Positions 48,227 to 57,694 of a stretch of DNA of 64,000 nt are shown here, one piece after another. Each line of letters starts with the position of its first letter. Position 1 is the stretch's first letter. A program made the translations under genes and the position numbers. Source of the DNA: CAAFZY01 sp964410325 (lineage in GTDB: Bacteria > Pseudomonadota > Alphaproteobacteria > RF32 > CAG-239); NCBI GenBank assembly GCA_964410325.1, contig CAYPFN010000006.1, positions 11,465 to 75,464 on the forward strand. Direction: 5' to 3'. Below the pieces are notes generated by a model, which worked only from the letters and a program-made list of their open reading frames with translations, ran no database searches and was not told the DNA's origin.

Positions 48227-49478
48227 ATATTTATATTTGGAAGGAGCTTGCGGCATCAGTGGCGATATGACCGTGGCAGCGCTGTTAGATTTAGGTGCTA
48301 ATCGGCAAAAACTGGATGCCGTTTTAGCAAGTTTAAAATTAACAGGTTTTGATTATGTTATCAGCCGTAAAAACTCATACAGCATTGCCGGCTGTGATTT
48401 TGATGTCAGGTTGCATGATAAGACACTGGCTCATGAAAGCACCTATCTCGAAACGGTGCCTGACAACCATATGTACAAACATGAATCTGTGCCGGAACAT
48501 CATATACATGAACATCGCCATTTGCAGGATGTTTATGCAATCATTGACCGTGGCGATATGAGCGAAAATGCCAGAAATCTGGCCAAGAAAATTTTTCATA
48601 TTGTGGCTGAGGCTGAAGCCAAAGCCCATGGTTGTAGCATAGAAGAGGCACATTTTCATGAAGTTGGTGCTATCGATTCGATAATTGATATTATTTCAAC
48701 CGCGGTGCTAGTAGATGATTTAGGCATTAAAGAGTGTATCGTCAGCGGATTAAACGAGGGGCAGGGGTTTGTAATGTGCCAGCACGGGCAGCTACCGATT
48801 CCGGTGCCGGCAGTGGCAAATATTGCTCAATCTTACGGTATTTCTTTGCGCTCCAGACAAATCAATGGTGAAATGGTTACGCCAACTGGTATTGCGATTG
48901 CCGCTGCGCTTAAAACAACAGAACGCCTGCCAGTTTGTTATAAAATCTTAAACATTGGCACGGGATTGGGCAAGCGGGATTTTGGCAGTGCTAATTTTCT
49001 GCGTGCGATGATTCTGGAAGATGCGATTGAAGACGGGCAGATCTATATGGTCGAATGCAATATTGACGATTCGACGCCTGAGGAAATGGGTTATGCCATG
49101 GAAAAACTTTTTGCTGCTGGCGCCAAAGACGTTCATTTTGAATCCTGTTATATGAAGAAAAATCGGCCAGCCTATATGTTAAGAGTGGTTGCGGCCGTGG
49201 ATAATTTAGAACGAATTGAAGATACCGTTTTCCGCCACACATCCACCATCGGTTTAAGAAAATATGCTGTGGAACGCACTTGTATGGCGCGGGAAATGAT
49301 TACAGTTATGTTAGATGGTCACGCGGTAAATGTCAAAAAATGTACTTATAAAGATATTGTGCGTTTTTATCCTGAATATGAAAGCATTAAAGCTTTAGCC
49401 AATGAAACAGGCGTTGCTTTCCGTGAATTATATCAGCAAGCCTGCCGTTTGGCGGCCGGAGAAGATAAAAATGCTTAA
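48219..49478 (+). CDS. larC: LarC, nickel-insertion protein
   Basis: LarC inserts nickel into the dithiolated mononucleotide, using CTP. 419 residues as a single uninterrupted frame; in Lactobacillus the gene needs a programmed frameshift (larC1/larC2), which is not needed here. The start YLYLEGACGISGDMTVAALL is diagnostic. A His-rich loop near residues 85-105 (MYKHESVPEHHIHEHRH) probably holds nickel. It overlaps larB at the start and larE at the end. Confidence 0.95.
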   Translation: MTKYLYLEGACGISGDMTVAALLDLGANRQKLDAVLASLKLTGFDYVISRKNSYSIAGCDFDVRLHDKTLAHESTYLETVPDNHMYKHESVPEHHIHEHRHLQDVYAIIDRGDMSENARNLAKKIFHIVAEAEAKAHGCSIEEAHFHEVGAIDSIIDIISTAVLVDDLGIKECIVSGLNEGQGFVMCQHGQLPIPVPAVANIAQSYGISLRSRQINGEMVTPTGIAIAAALKTTERLPVCYKILNIGTGLGKRDFGSANFLRAMILEDAIEDGQIYMVECNIDDSTPEEMGYAMEKLFAAGAKDVHFESCYMKKNRPAYMLRVVAAVDNLERIEDTVFRHTSTIGLRKYAVERTCMAREMITVMLDGHAVNVKKCTYKDIVRFYPEYESIKALANETGVAFRELYQQACRLAAGEDKNA

Positions 49479-50283
49479 AAAGTTGGAGAAATATTTGCAG
49501 GAACTATCTCCAAACGGCATAGCGCTGGCTTTTTCCGGCGGGGTTGATAGCACCCTTTTGCTGATGGTTTTAAAAAAAATATATGATCAAAAGCCGTTTA
49601 AATTAAAAATCTTAACCGCAGCAACGGTTTTACAAAATCCGGCGGAGAGCAAAGAAGCGGAAGAAAAGTTAAAAAATAGCGGGCTTCCTTATGAGATATT
49701 GCATTTCAACCCGCTACAAATTGAACAGGTTTATAATAATCGTCTGGACAGATGTTATTGGTGCAAAAAAAACATATTTTCGTATTTTCGGGAAAACATC
49801 AATAGCACCGGCATAAAATATCTGATAGACGGAACTAATGCTGATGATATAGGATTATATCGTCCTGGCCTTAAAGCATTAAAAGAATTAGGCGTTCATT
49901 CACCGCTGGCTGAATTAGGAATAAATAAAACCGCTATCCGAAAAATATCGGCAGAACTTGGGTTAAATACCGCTAACAAGCCGTCGTCTCCTTGTATGGC
50001 AACGCGTTTTGCCTATAATGTGGAGCTTACGGCTGAAAATCTGGCTTTGGCTGCCAAAGGCGAGGAAGCTATTAAAAATGTCTGTCCACAAATCCATAAT
50101 TTAAGATTACGGATTGACGGCATCATAGCGCGGATAGAAGTTGACGAACCCGATTTTCCGCTTTTGTTGGAAAACAGACGGGAAATCGTTAGAGAATTGA
50201 AAAAAACAGGTTTTGAACACATTGTTCTGGATTTGGAAGGATTCCATTCAGGTAGCCAGGACAAGCATTTAATGAAAGGATAA
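49471..50283 (+). CDS. larE: LarE, ATP-dependent sulfur transferase
   Basis: LarE adds the two sulfur atoms to the cofactor precursor. About 270 residues from the ATG at 49471, which overlaps the larC stop and has GGAG upstream; a longer in-frame start at 49402 lies within larC and would add a non-family leader. PP-loop SGGVDSTLLLMV, RCYWCKKNIF with two Cys near residue 90, DGTNADDIGLYRPG, and SSPCMATRFAYN, whose Cys corresponds to the sacrificial or cluster-binding cysteine of the family. Confidence 0.94.
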   Translation: MLKKLEKYLQELSPNGIALAFSGGVDSTLLLMVLKKIYDQKPFKLKILTAATVLQNPAESKEAEEKLKNSGLPYEILHFNPLQIEQVYNNRLDRCYWCKKNIFSYFRENINSTGIKYLIDGTNADDIGLYRPGLKALKELGVHSPLAELGINKTAIRKISAELGLNTANKPSSPCMATRFAYNVELTAENLALAAKGEEAIKNVCPQIHNLRLRIDGIIARIEVDEPDFPLLLENRREIVRELKKTGFEHIVLDLEGFHSGSQDKHLMKG

Positions 50284-50292
50284 AAAAGTATT

Positions 50293-51075
50293 ATGAAAAT
50301 TATCATGTTTAATTTAAAAAATCAGTTTATGAAACGTATGATTTTATTGATGGCTGTTCTGATGGGTATTGCTAGCGCGGCTTATGCCGTTGAAACAACA
50401 GGTGTGGGGCAGGCTTCGCAATTGACCTTTACCGCTTTGTTGGTAACCGCTCTGATAACGGCGGTTGTCCACACCCTGACCGGGCCGGATCACTATCTGC
50501 CGTTTATTGCTATCGCTAAAAGCCGGGATTATAGTTTGGAAAAAACCTTGTTCTGGACTTTTATTTGTGGCTTGGGCCATATTGGCAGCGCTTTACTGTT
50601 AGCCTTGCTGTTTGTTTATTTTTCGCATTGGCTGACTGAAGCAAAGTTTACCTGGGTGGAAGACCATCGAGCAGATCTGGCAGCTTATGCCATGATCGGT
50701 TTAGGAGCGACTTATCTGGTTTGGGCTGTATGGCATCGTATTCGGCATAAATACGGCCATGGGCATCATCATGAATTGATTGCGGCCAGCGAAAATAAAA
50801 ATATTAGCATTTGGGTTTTATTTATTATTTTCGTATTAGGACCGTGTGAGACGCTACTGCCGATATTGACAGCTTCCAGCGTTTTAGGTGCTACGGCGGT
50901 TGTTGCAACAACATTGTTGTTTTCAATCTCCACCATTGCCACCATGATGATTATGGTAACAGCTGGTATGTTAGGTTTAAAAGCTTTGCATCTTCAGTGC
51001 TTGCATCAGTACGCCCACGAAATTGCCGGTGGCACGATTATGGCTTGTGGGCTGGCGATTGTTTTTGGCCTTTGA
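50293..51075 (+). CDS. Nickel/cobalt-type membrane transporter (UreH/NiCoT-like)
   Basis: 260 residues with about six membrane helices, preceded by a possible signal-like segment. The motif HTLTGPDHYLPFIAIAKSR contains the H-x4-DH nickel-binding pattern of NiCoT and related permeases, and a second His-rich loop (HKYGHGHHHE) follows the third helix. It begins 9 bases after larE, so it most likely supplies nickel for LarC. The exact start is uncertain: ATG codons at 50293, 50305 and 50329 are in frame. A terminator follows and ends the long operon. Confidence 0.82.
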   Translation: MKIIMFNLKNQFMKRMILLMAVLMGIASAAYAVETTGVGQASQLTFTALLVTALITAVVHTLTGPDHYLPFIAIAKSRDYSLEKTLFWTFICGLGHIGSALLLALLFVYFSHWLTEAKFTWVEDHRADLAAYAMIGLGATYLVWAVWHRIRHKYGHGHHHELIAASENKNISIWVLFIIFVLGPCETLLPILTASSVLGATAVVATTLLFSISTIATMMIMVTAGMLGLKALHLQCLHQYAHEIAGGTIMACGLAIVFGL

Positions 51076-51085
51076 GCTTTGGCAT

Positions 51086-51122
51086 AAAAAACTGCCGTTG
51101 AGAAAATCAATAGCAGTTTTTT
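51086..51122 (+). terminator. Terminator of the lar operon
   Basis: AAAAACTGC/GCAGTTTTTT stem with an 18-base loop and T-run, 11 bases after the transporter stop codon. Confidence 0.8.
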
Positions 51123-51440
51123 GTTGGCGGATTATTATTTTATTTAATTCATAAGTGCCTAAAAACACAATCTTGTTCATCATTATCAAATTTTTAAATA
51201 CCCGGATTTATTGCACTGGCCGCAGTTTGTGTTGATTGAGGTCAAAAATCTGTAATAGGGCGCTAACCCGCTTATGTGACGAATTGCAAAAAGCGGCATG
51301 GTTGATACTGTTTTACTGGCTGCTCCAAACTTCGGATATTATAAAATTTTTGCGGAATGCGGAGAAGAATTTATAAATTGTGTAAAAACACTTGCAAAAA
51401 ATAAAAAAGTATAATAAAAGAGTTCTCGAACTTGCCAAAT
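51123..51440. other. Gene-free stretch before tRNA-Thr
   Basis: About 320 bases with no supported gene. A frame antisense to the tRNA and to the MazG-like gene runs through part of it but has no similarity or ribosome site. It presumably holds the tRNA promoter. Confidence 0.5.
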
Positions 51441-51516
<76 letters not shown>

Positions 51517-51546
51517 TTTTTTTAATTCGCTTAAGAGTTTTCTGTG

Positions 51547-51954
51547 ATGAATAAATATGAAGAATTGGTTTGTCAGTGCCATAAGGCTATGGAGCAGGCT
51601 GTTGATGCACCGTATACGGTGGATTTGCTGAAACTTCGGCAAAAATTGATTAATGAAGAAGCGGCCGAAGTATCGGCTGAATTCAACAGTCTTATTGCAG
51701 AAACAGAAACTCAAGGCAAACCTTTGACAGAAACAGTTGCCCGTATGTATAAAGAACTCGCTGATCTGCAGTATGTTTTAAGCGGTACGATCGTCAGCCT
51801 CGGCATTCCTATGGAAGAGGTTTTTGAACGCGTCCATCAAAGCAATATGTCTAAACTTGTGGATGGCAAACCTTTGAAACGCGCTGATGGAAAATTCTTA
51901 AAGGGCCCAAACTATAAAAAAACCGTTTTAGATGATTTGGTAAAAATTCCTTAA
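51547..51954 (+). CDS. MazG-like nucleoside triphosphate pyrophosphohydrolase
   Basis: About 135 residues from the ATG at 51547 (a GTG one codon earlier is possible). The all-alpha NTP-PPase pattern is visible: LRQKLINEEAAEVSAEF with the EExxE metal site, and YKELADLQYVLSGTIVSLGI with the ExxD site, then VFERVHQSNMSKLVDGKPLK. Such enzymes clean up non-canonical nucleotides; the sequence is closest in style to phosphoribosyl-ATP pyrophosphohydrolase-like phage and bacterial MazG proteins. It follows the tRNA by 30 bases. Confidence 0.88.
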   Translation: MNKYEELVCQCHKAMEQAVDAPYTVDLLKLRQKLINEEAAEVSAEFNSLIAETETQGKPLTETVARMYKELADLQYVLSGTIVSLGIPMEEVFERVHQSNMSKLVDGKPLKRADGKFLKGPNYKKTVLDDLVKIP

Positions 51955-52024
51955 GCAAAATTCTCTGCGCAGAAATCCTGGCTTAAGCTTTAAAAGCGCA
52001 ATCTATATTAAGATTATGCGGTGG

Positions 52025-54463
52025 CTATTTTGCAGGTTCTGTCGATCCCTTTTTCCCTTTTGGGACAGCATAAAACTGGTTTTCGGTTTTTTCGGAAACA
52101 TTGCTTCCTTGATGTATGACAATCTGCTGGAACGGAATTTCAATACCTTCTTCAATAAAACGCCGGTTGATTTCATAACGCAGTTCGCTGGGGATTGACC
52201 AACCGGCCCAAATATTGTTGGAATAACAACGCAATTCAAATTCTAAAGCATTTGCTCCGAAATTTTGGAAGAGGACATATGGCGCCGGCGTTTTCAAAAT
52301 TTTTTTATTGTTGCGGGCGCAGTCAAGCAAAATTTCCGTAACTAGGTTGACATCTGAGCCATAAGCCACATTAATATTAATGGACTGCCTAGTCCAGTTG
52401 TTGCCGTGCGTCAGATTGATTAAAGCCGATGAAATTAAAGTGGCGTTTGGTATAATAACGCTGGTTTTACGGAAAGTTTCAAGCTCTGTGGAGCGGATGT
52501 TTATTTGTTTAATCTGGCCTTCCTCGCCGTTAAATATAACCCAGTCACCAACTTTAAACGGCCGTTCAAACAGAATGATAATACCGGAAACAAAATTATT
52601 GACGATATTTTGTAAACCAAAACCAATACCAATCGATAAAGCGCCAGCGATGACGGCTAGGCTTGTAAGATTGCCGCCCATAACGATAATACCCAGCAAT
52701 GTAGCAATAACAATGCCGACAAAACTTATGCCGGATGACAAAGAATGTTTAATGCCGTCATCAATGTCAAGTTTGGCAAAAACATTATTTGTTAAGTTAT
52801 TTTTGATAACTTTGACCAATGCCAAAGATGCAAAAAATACAACAATGCCCAGAACAATAGCAATTAAAGAGATACGAACCCCTCCGACATCAAAACCAAA
52901 CAAAAGCTTTTTAACCGCGTGCAGGATAACATCACCTGAAAGCCCCCATAAATTGAGCAGTATGAAAACAAAGAACAAGGCCAGCGCCGGCGTCAAAATC
53001 AGGCTGAGGCCAAAGTCAATTTTAACCAATAACTTCCGACGCAATTTAAAACTTTTGGCCCAAAAGCTCATTAAAAAAATCCGTTTTAAAATTTCCCGGA
53101 TAAGCTTGTGGGTGATAGAAAATATGCCGAATAACAGCATTGTAATAATATAACGGTTTAAGAAAAATGCCGATAATCGCGAATAGCCGAACAAAGAAAT
53201 CCCAAATGTGGCAATGGTAATTACAGAGGCAAGAAACATAATTTTAAGCGAGAAGCTTAAATTGCCGTCATCGTCATTTTCTTGATCTTCGGCAGAATTT
53301 TGTTCGGCTTTGTCATTTTTTTCCTCTTCATGGAAAACTGTTGAAACAAATAGTATAATACAAAACGCTTTAACCGCGCATCCGATTATGGTCAAAAAGT
53401 TATTTAAATCCTGCGAAGGCTGAATGTTTATGGCGAGTTTTTGCAATAAAGAAGTTGCGCCGATTAAAACAATGGATAAATAAAGCGTGTGAACAATGCC
53501 GAGGGCTTTGGGGGTTGAAACATTAATCAGCCGCCATCTTTCATTATAAGGCGCAAACGTTACTCTAGCAACGGCCCGAGCCAATATAACCCATAATAAA
53601 TAAGACATAAAACTGCTTAAGACCATACCGAAAACGCTCTCGTCAAAAATTTGCGAGGCAATCATCCAAGCCAAAAAACCGCCGATAATTAATGCCGGAA
53701 TAACTCCATAAGCCACAGCTACAAAGATGGCCGCCAGCAATTTCTGTCCATAGTTCGGTATTTCAACATCAGTATGATAACCCCAATTTTTCATAATCAA
53801 ACGGCGTAAAAACAACCCAAGCCAAAAAGCTGCCGCCAAAATGGCAATAATTGAAACAAGGTAAATTAAAGCCACGCCGCGATCTGAGGTGTCCAGACTT
53901 TTATACCATTCAACTGGCGAAATGGTTATTTCCCACAGGAATTGCACGGCATTTTTTATAGCAATAACAAAATTTTGCGATTCGATTAAAATTGGTTGTT
54001 TAGCCATCAGATTTCCCAGCAACTTTTGATTACGAACGCTTAAAATCAATAAATTTAACTCATCGATTTTAACCTGCAGGATATCTGCTTCGGCAATCCG
54101 TCCTTTCAATAAGGCGAGTTCGGTTTTAAATTCTGATCTTTTTTCAGCAATTACTTTAAGCTCTTCCGTACCGTCAGAAGGTTCTTCACCCAGTGCGTCC
54201 AATTGTTTTTGCACGAAGCGTGCTTCACGTTCGTTATCCTGCTTAAAGGTGGCAATATCATTGGAAATTTCATACAAAAAGCTTGTTTGCTCCGTAATAT
54301 TTTGCAAGCTGAAATCACTAGTTTGCAAATTTTTTTCAATATTGCTAAGCTGTTGGTAAATTTTGCTGAAATCCAAAGAAGTTTCTGCCGCCTGTAGGCT
54401 GGTCGGCTGCCAAAGCAGAACAGCAATGCCTAAAACAAGAAAATTTTTAACCAACCTGAACAT
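52025..54463 (-). CDS. Large MscS-family mechanosensitive channel
   Basis: 812 residues, MscK-like in plan but shorter. A signal peptide (about 1-26, ending LQAA) is followed by a periplasmic coiled-coil part (about 30-170). Around eleven membrane helices come next, then the MscS core: pore helix region SLAVIAGALSIGIGFGLQNIVNNF and the beta domain starting FERPFKVGDWVIFNGEEGQI, with the cytoplasmic cage and RRFIEEGIEIPFQQIVIH. The channel opens under membrane tension and releases solutes at osmotic downshock. It lies 17 bases after the dehydrogenase-like gene on the same strand. Confidence 0.92.
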   Translation of the reverse strand: MFRLVKNFLVLGIAVLLWQPTSLQAAETSLDFSKIYQQLSNIEKNLQTSDFSLQNITEQTSFLYEISNDIATFKQDNEREARFVQKQLDALGEEPSDGTEELKVIAEKRSEFKTELALLKGRIAEADILQVKIDELNLLILSVRNQKLLGNLMAKQPILIESQNFVIAIKNAVQFLWEITISPVEWYKSLDTSDRGVALIYLVSIIAILAAAFWLGLFLRRLIMKNWGYHTDVEIPNYGQKLLAAIFVAVAYGVIPALIIGGFLAWMIASQIFDESVFGMVLSSFMSYLLWVILARAVARVTFAPYNERWRLINVSTPKALGIVHTLYLSIVLIGATSLLQKLAINIQPSQDLNNFLTIIGCAVKAFCIILFVSTVFHEEEKNDKAEQNSAEDQENDDDGNLSFSLKIMFLASVITIATFGISLFGYSRLSAFFLNRYIITMLLFGIFSITHKLIREILKRIFLMSFWAKSFKLRRKLLVKIDFGLSLILTPALALFFVFILLNLWGLSGDVILHAVKKLLFGFDVGGVRISLIAIVLGIVVFFASLALVKVIKNNLTNNVFAKLDIDDGIKHSLSSGISFVGIVIATLLGIIVMGGNLTSLAVIAGALSIGIGFGLQNIVNNFVSGIIILFERPFKVGDWVIFNGEEGQIKQINIRSTELETFRKTSVIIPNATLISSALINLTHGNNWTRQSININVAYGSDVNLVTEILLDCARNNKKILKTPAPYVLFQNFGANALEFELRCYSNNIWAGWSIPSELRYEINRRFIEEGIEIPFQQIVIHQGSNVSEKTENQFYAVPKGKKGSTEPAK

Positions 54464-54480
54464 TTTTTATTCCTGTAAAA

Positions 54481-55485
54481 TTAGTGTGTAAGCAAGCGTT
54501 TCATCACATTAAAAGCATTTTTTGCCACGCTGGCGCGCAGATTGTCTGCCACGCACCAGAAGCTAAAACCATTTGCGACTGATAAATCCTGTCGCAGGCG
54601 GCTGATATAAATATCGTCTTCGCCTTGGACGTCGTTTAAGCTGACATAACCACCGTCAAGTTGTTTATCAAACACCGTCACGCCTTTTGTTTGTTTCATC
54701 AGTTTGCGTACTTCATCAACGTCGACATCAGCGGCGCATTCAACATTAACATATAAAGCCGCGCCGATAAAAGCTGGCACAAATGCACAGTTGGCATGCA
54801 CTCTCATATCGCCGCCCAAAACCTTTTTGGTTTCGGCATTCACCGCCCATTCAAACTTGGTTTCTTCGCCGATAAATTCGCCGACCTGCGGCAACACGTT
54901 AAAAGCGATTTGTTTTTTAAAAACCTGTTCATCATTAACCAGTGTCGTGTTCATATAAATTTTTCGAGTTTGATTGAACAGCTCATCCATAGCTTCTTTG
55001 CCGTAAACAGATGTGGAAATATAAGCTGAAGCAATAAGGCGTTTAATGCGGAGTTTTTCATTGACCATTCCCAGCGGTAAGAGCATTTGCGTTGTTAAGG
55101 CCGAAGGCACCGAAACAATTTGTTTTTTTGCATTATGAACAGCTGTGTCGTTAATGCCGGCAATAACCATCGGCACATCGGTATCGGCAAAGGTTGTGCC
55201 AGAACAATCAATAATTTTAATACCCTTAGCCACCGCTTTCGGCAGATATCTTTTGCCTATTTCTTCAGAAGTAGCAAACAGAATCACATCCGCTTTGCTA
55301 AAGTCAAATTCATCTAAATTGTAAACGTCCAGTTCATCGTCTTCGCCGTAAGAAACCAGATTGCCGAGCGGGCTTTTAGGCTCCAAGGCAATAATATCAT
55401 CGGCGGCTATGCCGTCTTCACATAAAAAAGTTAAAATTTCACGTCCGATATTTTCGTTAACACCGACAACTGCGATTTTTGTCAT
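54481..55485 (-). CDS. Aspartate-semialdehyde dehydrogenase homologue lacking the catalytic cysteine (Usg-like)
   Basis: 334 residues, normal family length. The N-terminal NAD(P)-binding fold (KIAVVGVNENIGREILTFL) and the dimerisation part (AFNVLPQVGEFIGEETKFE) are clear. However, the active-site loop that reads NPNCST in working enzymes is SVPSALTTQ here (Ala129 in place of Cys), and the later substrate-binding Arg and catalytic His are replaced in CAFVPAFIGAALYVN. The same loss is seen in the Usg protein of E. coli, a dehydrogenase homologue of unknown function. It is therefore unlikely to make aspartate semialdehyde; a working asd should be elsewhere. It is upstream of the MscS gene. Confidence 0.85.
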   Translation of the reverse strand: MTKIAVVGVNENIGREILTFLCEDGIAADDIIALEPKSPLGNLVSYGEDDELDVYNLDEFDFSKADVILFATSEEIGKRYLPKAVAKGIKIIDCSGTTFADTDVPMVIAGINDTAVHNAKKQIVSVPSALTTQMLLPLGMVNEKLRIKRLIASAYISTSVYGKEAMDELFNQTRKIYMNTTLVNDEQVFKKQIAFNVLPQVGEFIGEETKFEWAVNAETKKVLGGDMRVHANCAFVPAFIGAALYVNVECAADVDVDEVRKLMKQTKGVTVFDKQLDGGYVSLNDVQGEDDIYISRLRQDLSVANGFSFWCVADNLRASVAKNAFNVMKRLLTH

Positions 55486-55638
55486 AAAATAAACCCTTCC
55501 TCAAACAATAAAATTATTTTTAATATAAAGAAAATTTATTTAATAAAGGGCTAATTTTTTTAATGGAATTTATAAAAATATTAATATTTGTATTTTATAC
55601 CTGATAAACAAAATAAGATTTAATATTAGGTAAAAAAC

Positions 55639-57570
55639 ATGCATGGTCTTCATCCCTTAATTGTCGATTTGGCATTAATTACGATTTATGCCGCCATAAC
55701 AACGTTAATTTTTAAAAAACTTAGACAACCGATTGTATTGGGTTATTTGCTGGCTGGAATTTTGTCCGGTCCGTATCTTAACTTTGTTCCGACCGTGACG
55801 GATCGGGATAATTTAACTTTATGGGCGGATATCGGCGTCATTTTTCTGCTTTTCAGTTTAGGGCTTGAATTTAGTTTCAAAAAGATGGTCAGCGTCGGCA
55901 AAGCCGCAATGATTACGGCAACCTTAAACATTTTTTTAATGCTTTTCGTCGGGTATTACGTCGGTCTGTTTTTAGGTTGGAGCACTATTGATAGCTTTTT
56001 CTTAGGCTCCATGATTTCCATGTCGTCAACAACAATCATCATTAAAGCCTTTGATGACTTGAATGTTAAAAAACAGAAATTTACCGATTTGGTATTTGGC
56101 GTTTTGATTATTGAAGACATCATGGGGATTTTGCTGCTGGTTTTGCTGCCAACCATCGCTTTAGGAAACAATGTCGACGGTGAAGCGCTGGGTTTAAGCG
56201 TATTAAAGCTTTTGCTGTTTTTGGTTTTATGTTTCATCATTGGCATATATGTGGTTCCGACCATACTCAAGCGCTTAAAGAATTTCTTAAATGACGAGAT
56301 GCTGCTACTGGTGACATTGGCTTTATGTTTATCCATGGTTTGTCTTGCGGTATATTCGGGCTTTTCCTCCGCGTTGGGAGCGTTTATCATAGGTTCAATT
56401 CTTTCTGAAACCAGCGTTATCAAGCAAATTGAAACGGTTTTCAAACCATTGAAAGATTTTTTAGGCGCGGTTTTTTTCGTTACGGTTGGCATGATGGTTG
56501 ATCCAGTGGTGTTTTTTTCTCACGCCTATCCGATAATCATTATCACACTGGTGGTCTTAATCGGCAAAACCGTCTTTTCGGTTTTTGGTTTTGTAATCTC
56601 CGGAAAATCTTTAAAAACAGCAGTATATAGTGGCTTTTCTCTGGCCCAGGTTGGCGAGTTTGCCTTTATTATTGCCTCGCTTGGTATGAGTCTTGGCGTT
56701 TTAGATACGTTTGTTTATCCAATTATTGTGGCGGTTTCAGTTATCACCACGTTTTTAACGCCGATTATGATTAATTCGGCTAACCGTGCTTATAAGTTAA
56801 TTGACCGTATCCTGCCCCAAAAATGGCATAATTATATTGAACAAAGTTCCGAGGCGACGGTTACCGCCATTACAGAGGAAAAACTCTGGAAAGCTTTATT
56901 TAAAAGTTACTTTACGCGCATTTTTGTTTTTTCCATGATATTATATGCGATTATTGCTTTTGTAAACCGCAGCATCCGTCCGTATATTGAAGATTGGCTT
57001 CCCAATGTGCCAATGCGCATAACCTTAACGGCAGTGGCATTTTTAATGATGTCTCCATTTTTAAAGGCAATGATCGGCTGGAACATGGTTGTCCCAGAAA
57101 TGATAAACAAGATTTTGATTAAACTGCATTTGCGAAAAGAGGCAGAACCGATAGATATCCAAACCACCGGTGAAGACGAAATGACCGTTAATGACAAATG
57201 CGAGCCGTCCAGCCAGTCGCTTATCCAAAACGTCTTGCATGAAAATAAGGAAAAAGTCCGCAACTTGTTTGTCTCTAACGAGCGGATTGCTAAAATCTAT
57301 ACCGTTTTATGGTATGCCCGCCCAGCCAACCGCCTACCACTTTTAATTTTGACAAGTTTTCGGCTGTTGCTGGTGGCATTCTTTATTGTAACGGCCGTTC
57401 ATCAGCTGTTGACCGAAAACAGTAAGGTTACTTTTGTTTTGCTGGTTGGCTCGGTATTTTTGATTATGCAGTCAAAATGGCTGTTAAATCAATATCTGAA
57501 AATGGAAAATCAGTTTTTAGATAATTTGAAAGGCGATGAGTCTGAAAAAAGCGGAATGGAAGAAAAATAA
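55639..57570 (+). CDS. KefB/CPA2-type cation:proton antiporter
   Basis: 643 residues. The first 390 form a CPA2 antiporter of about 12 helices, with LGYLLAGILSGPYLNF, IGVIFLLFSLGLEFSFKKM, the SMSSTTIIIKAFDD region and SLAQVGEFAFIIASLGMSLG. The C-terminal 250 residues have four further membrane segments and no TrkA-N nucleotide-binding domain, unlike KefB/KefC of E. coli. It probably exchanges K+ or Na+ for protons without glutathione or NAD control; the added helices are unusual. Single gene with an upstream AT-rich region, converging with queH. Confidence 0.9.
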   Translation: MHGLHPLIVDLALITIYAAITTLIFKKLRQPIVLGYLLAGILSGPYLNFVPTVTDRDNLTLWADIGVIFLLFSLGLEFSFKKMVSVGKAAMITATLNIFLMLFVGYYVGLFLGWSTIDSFFLGSMISMSSTTIIIKAFDDLNVKKQKFTDLVFGVLIIEDIMGILLLVLLPTIALGNNVDGEALGLSVLKLLLFLVLCFIIGIYVVPTILKRLKNFLNDEMLLLVTLALCLSMVCLAVYSGFSSALGAFIIGSILSETSVIKQIETVFKPLKDFLGAVFFVTVGMMVDPVVFFSHAYPIIIITLVVLIGKTVFSVFGFVISGKSLKTAVYSGFSLAQVGEFAFIIASLGMSLGVLDTFVYPIIVAVSVITTFLTPIMINSANRAYKLIDRILPQKWHNYIEQSSEATVTAITEEKLWKALFKSYFTRIFVFSMILYAIIAFVNRSIRPYIEDWLPNVPMRITLTAVAFLMMSPFLKAMIGWNMVVPEMINKILIKLHLRKEAEPIDIQTTGEDEMTVNDKCEPSSQSLIQNVLHENKEKVRNLFVSNERIAKIYTVLWYARPANRLPLLILTSFRLLLVAFFIVTAVHQLLTENSKVTFVLLVGSVFLIMQSKWLLNQYLKMENQFLDNLKGDESEKSGMEEK

Positions 57571-57620
57571 TTAATTGATAAAATCTGCCTAACTGTTATT
57601 TTATTAGCAAACTAAATTAA

Positions 57621-57687
57621 TGGCTCAATTATTATTTGTGTATGATTTATTGAGAGGTTATTTCCACAAAATTATTTAATAGAGCCA
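57621..57687 (-). repeat. 67-bp intergenic element, copy B
   Basis: Second copy of the element at 31948-32014, opposite strand, about seven differences. Its ends are inverted repeats (TGGCTCTATTA and TAATTGAGCCA on the minus strand). It lies between the convergent antiporter and queH genes. Confidence 0.8.
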
Positions 57688-57694
57688 AAATATA

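Noticed and set aside
48219..49478. Programmed frameshift in larC
   Set aside because: Expected from Lactobacillus, but here the frame is continuous from start to stop.
54481..55485. Ordinary asd annotation
   Set aside because: The catalytic Cys and His are absent, so the enzyme name would be misleading.
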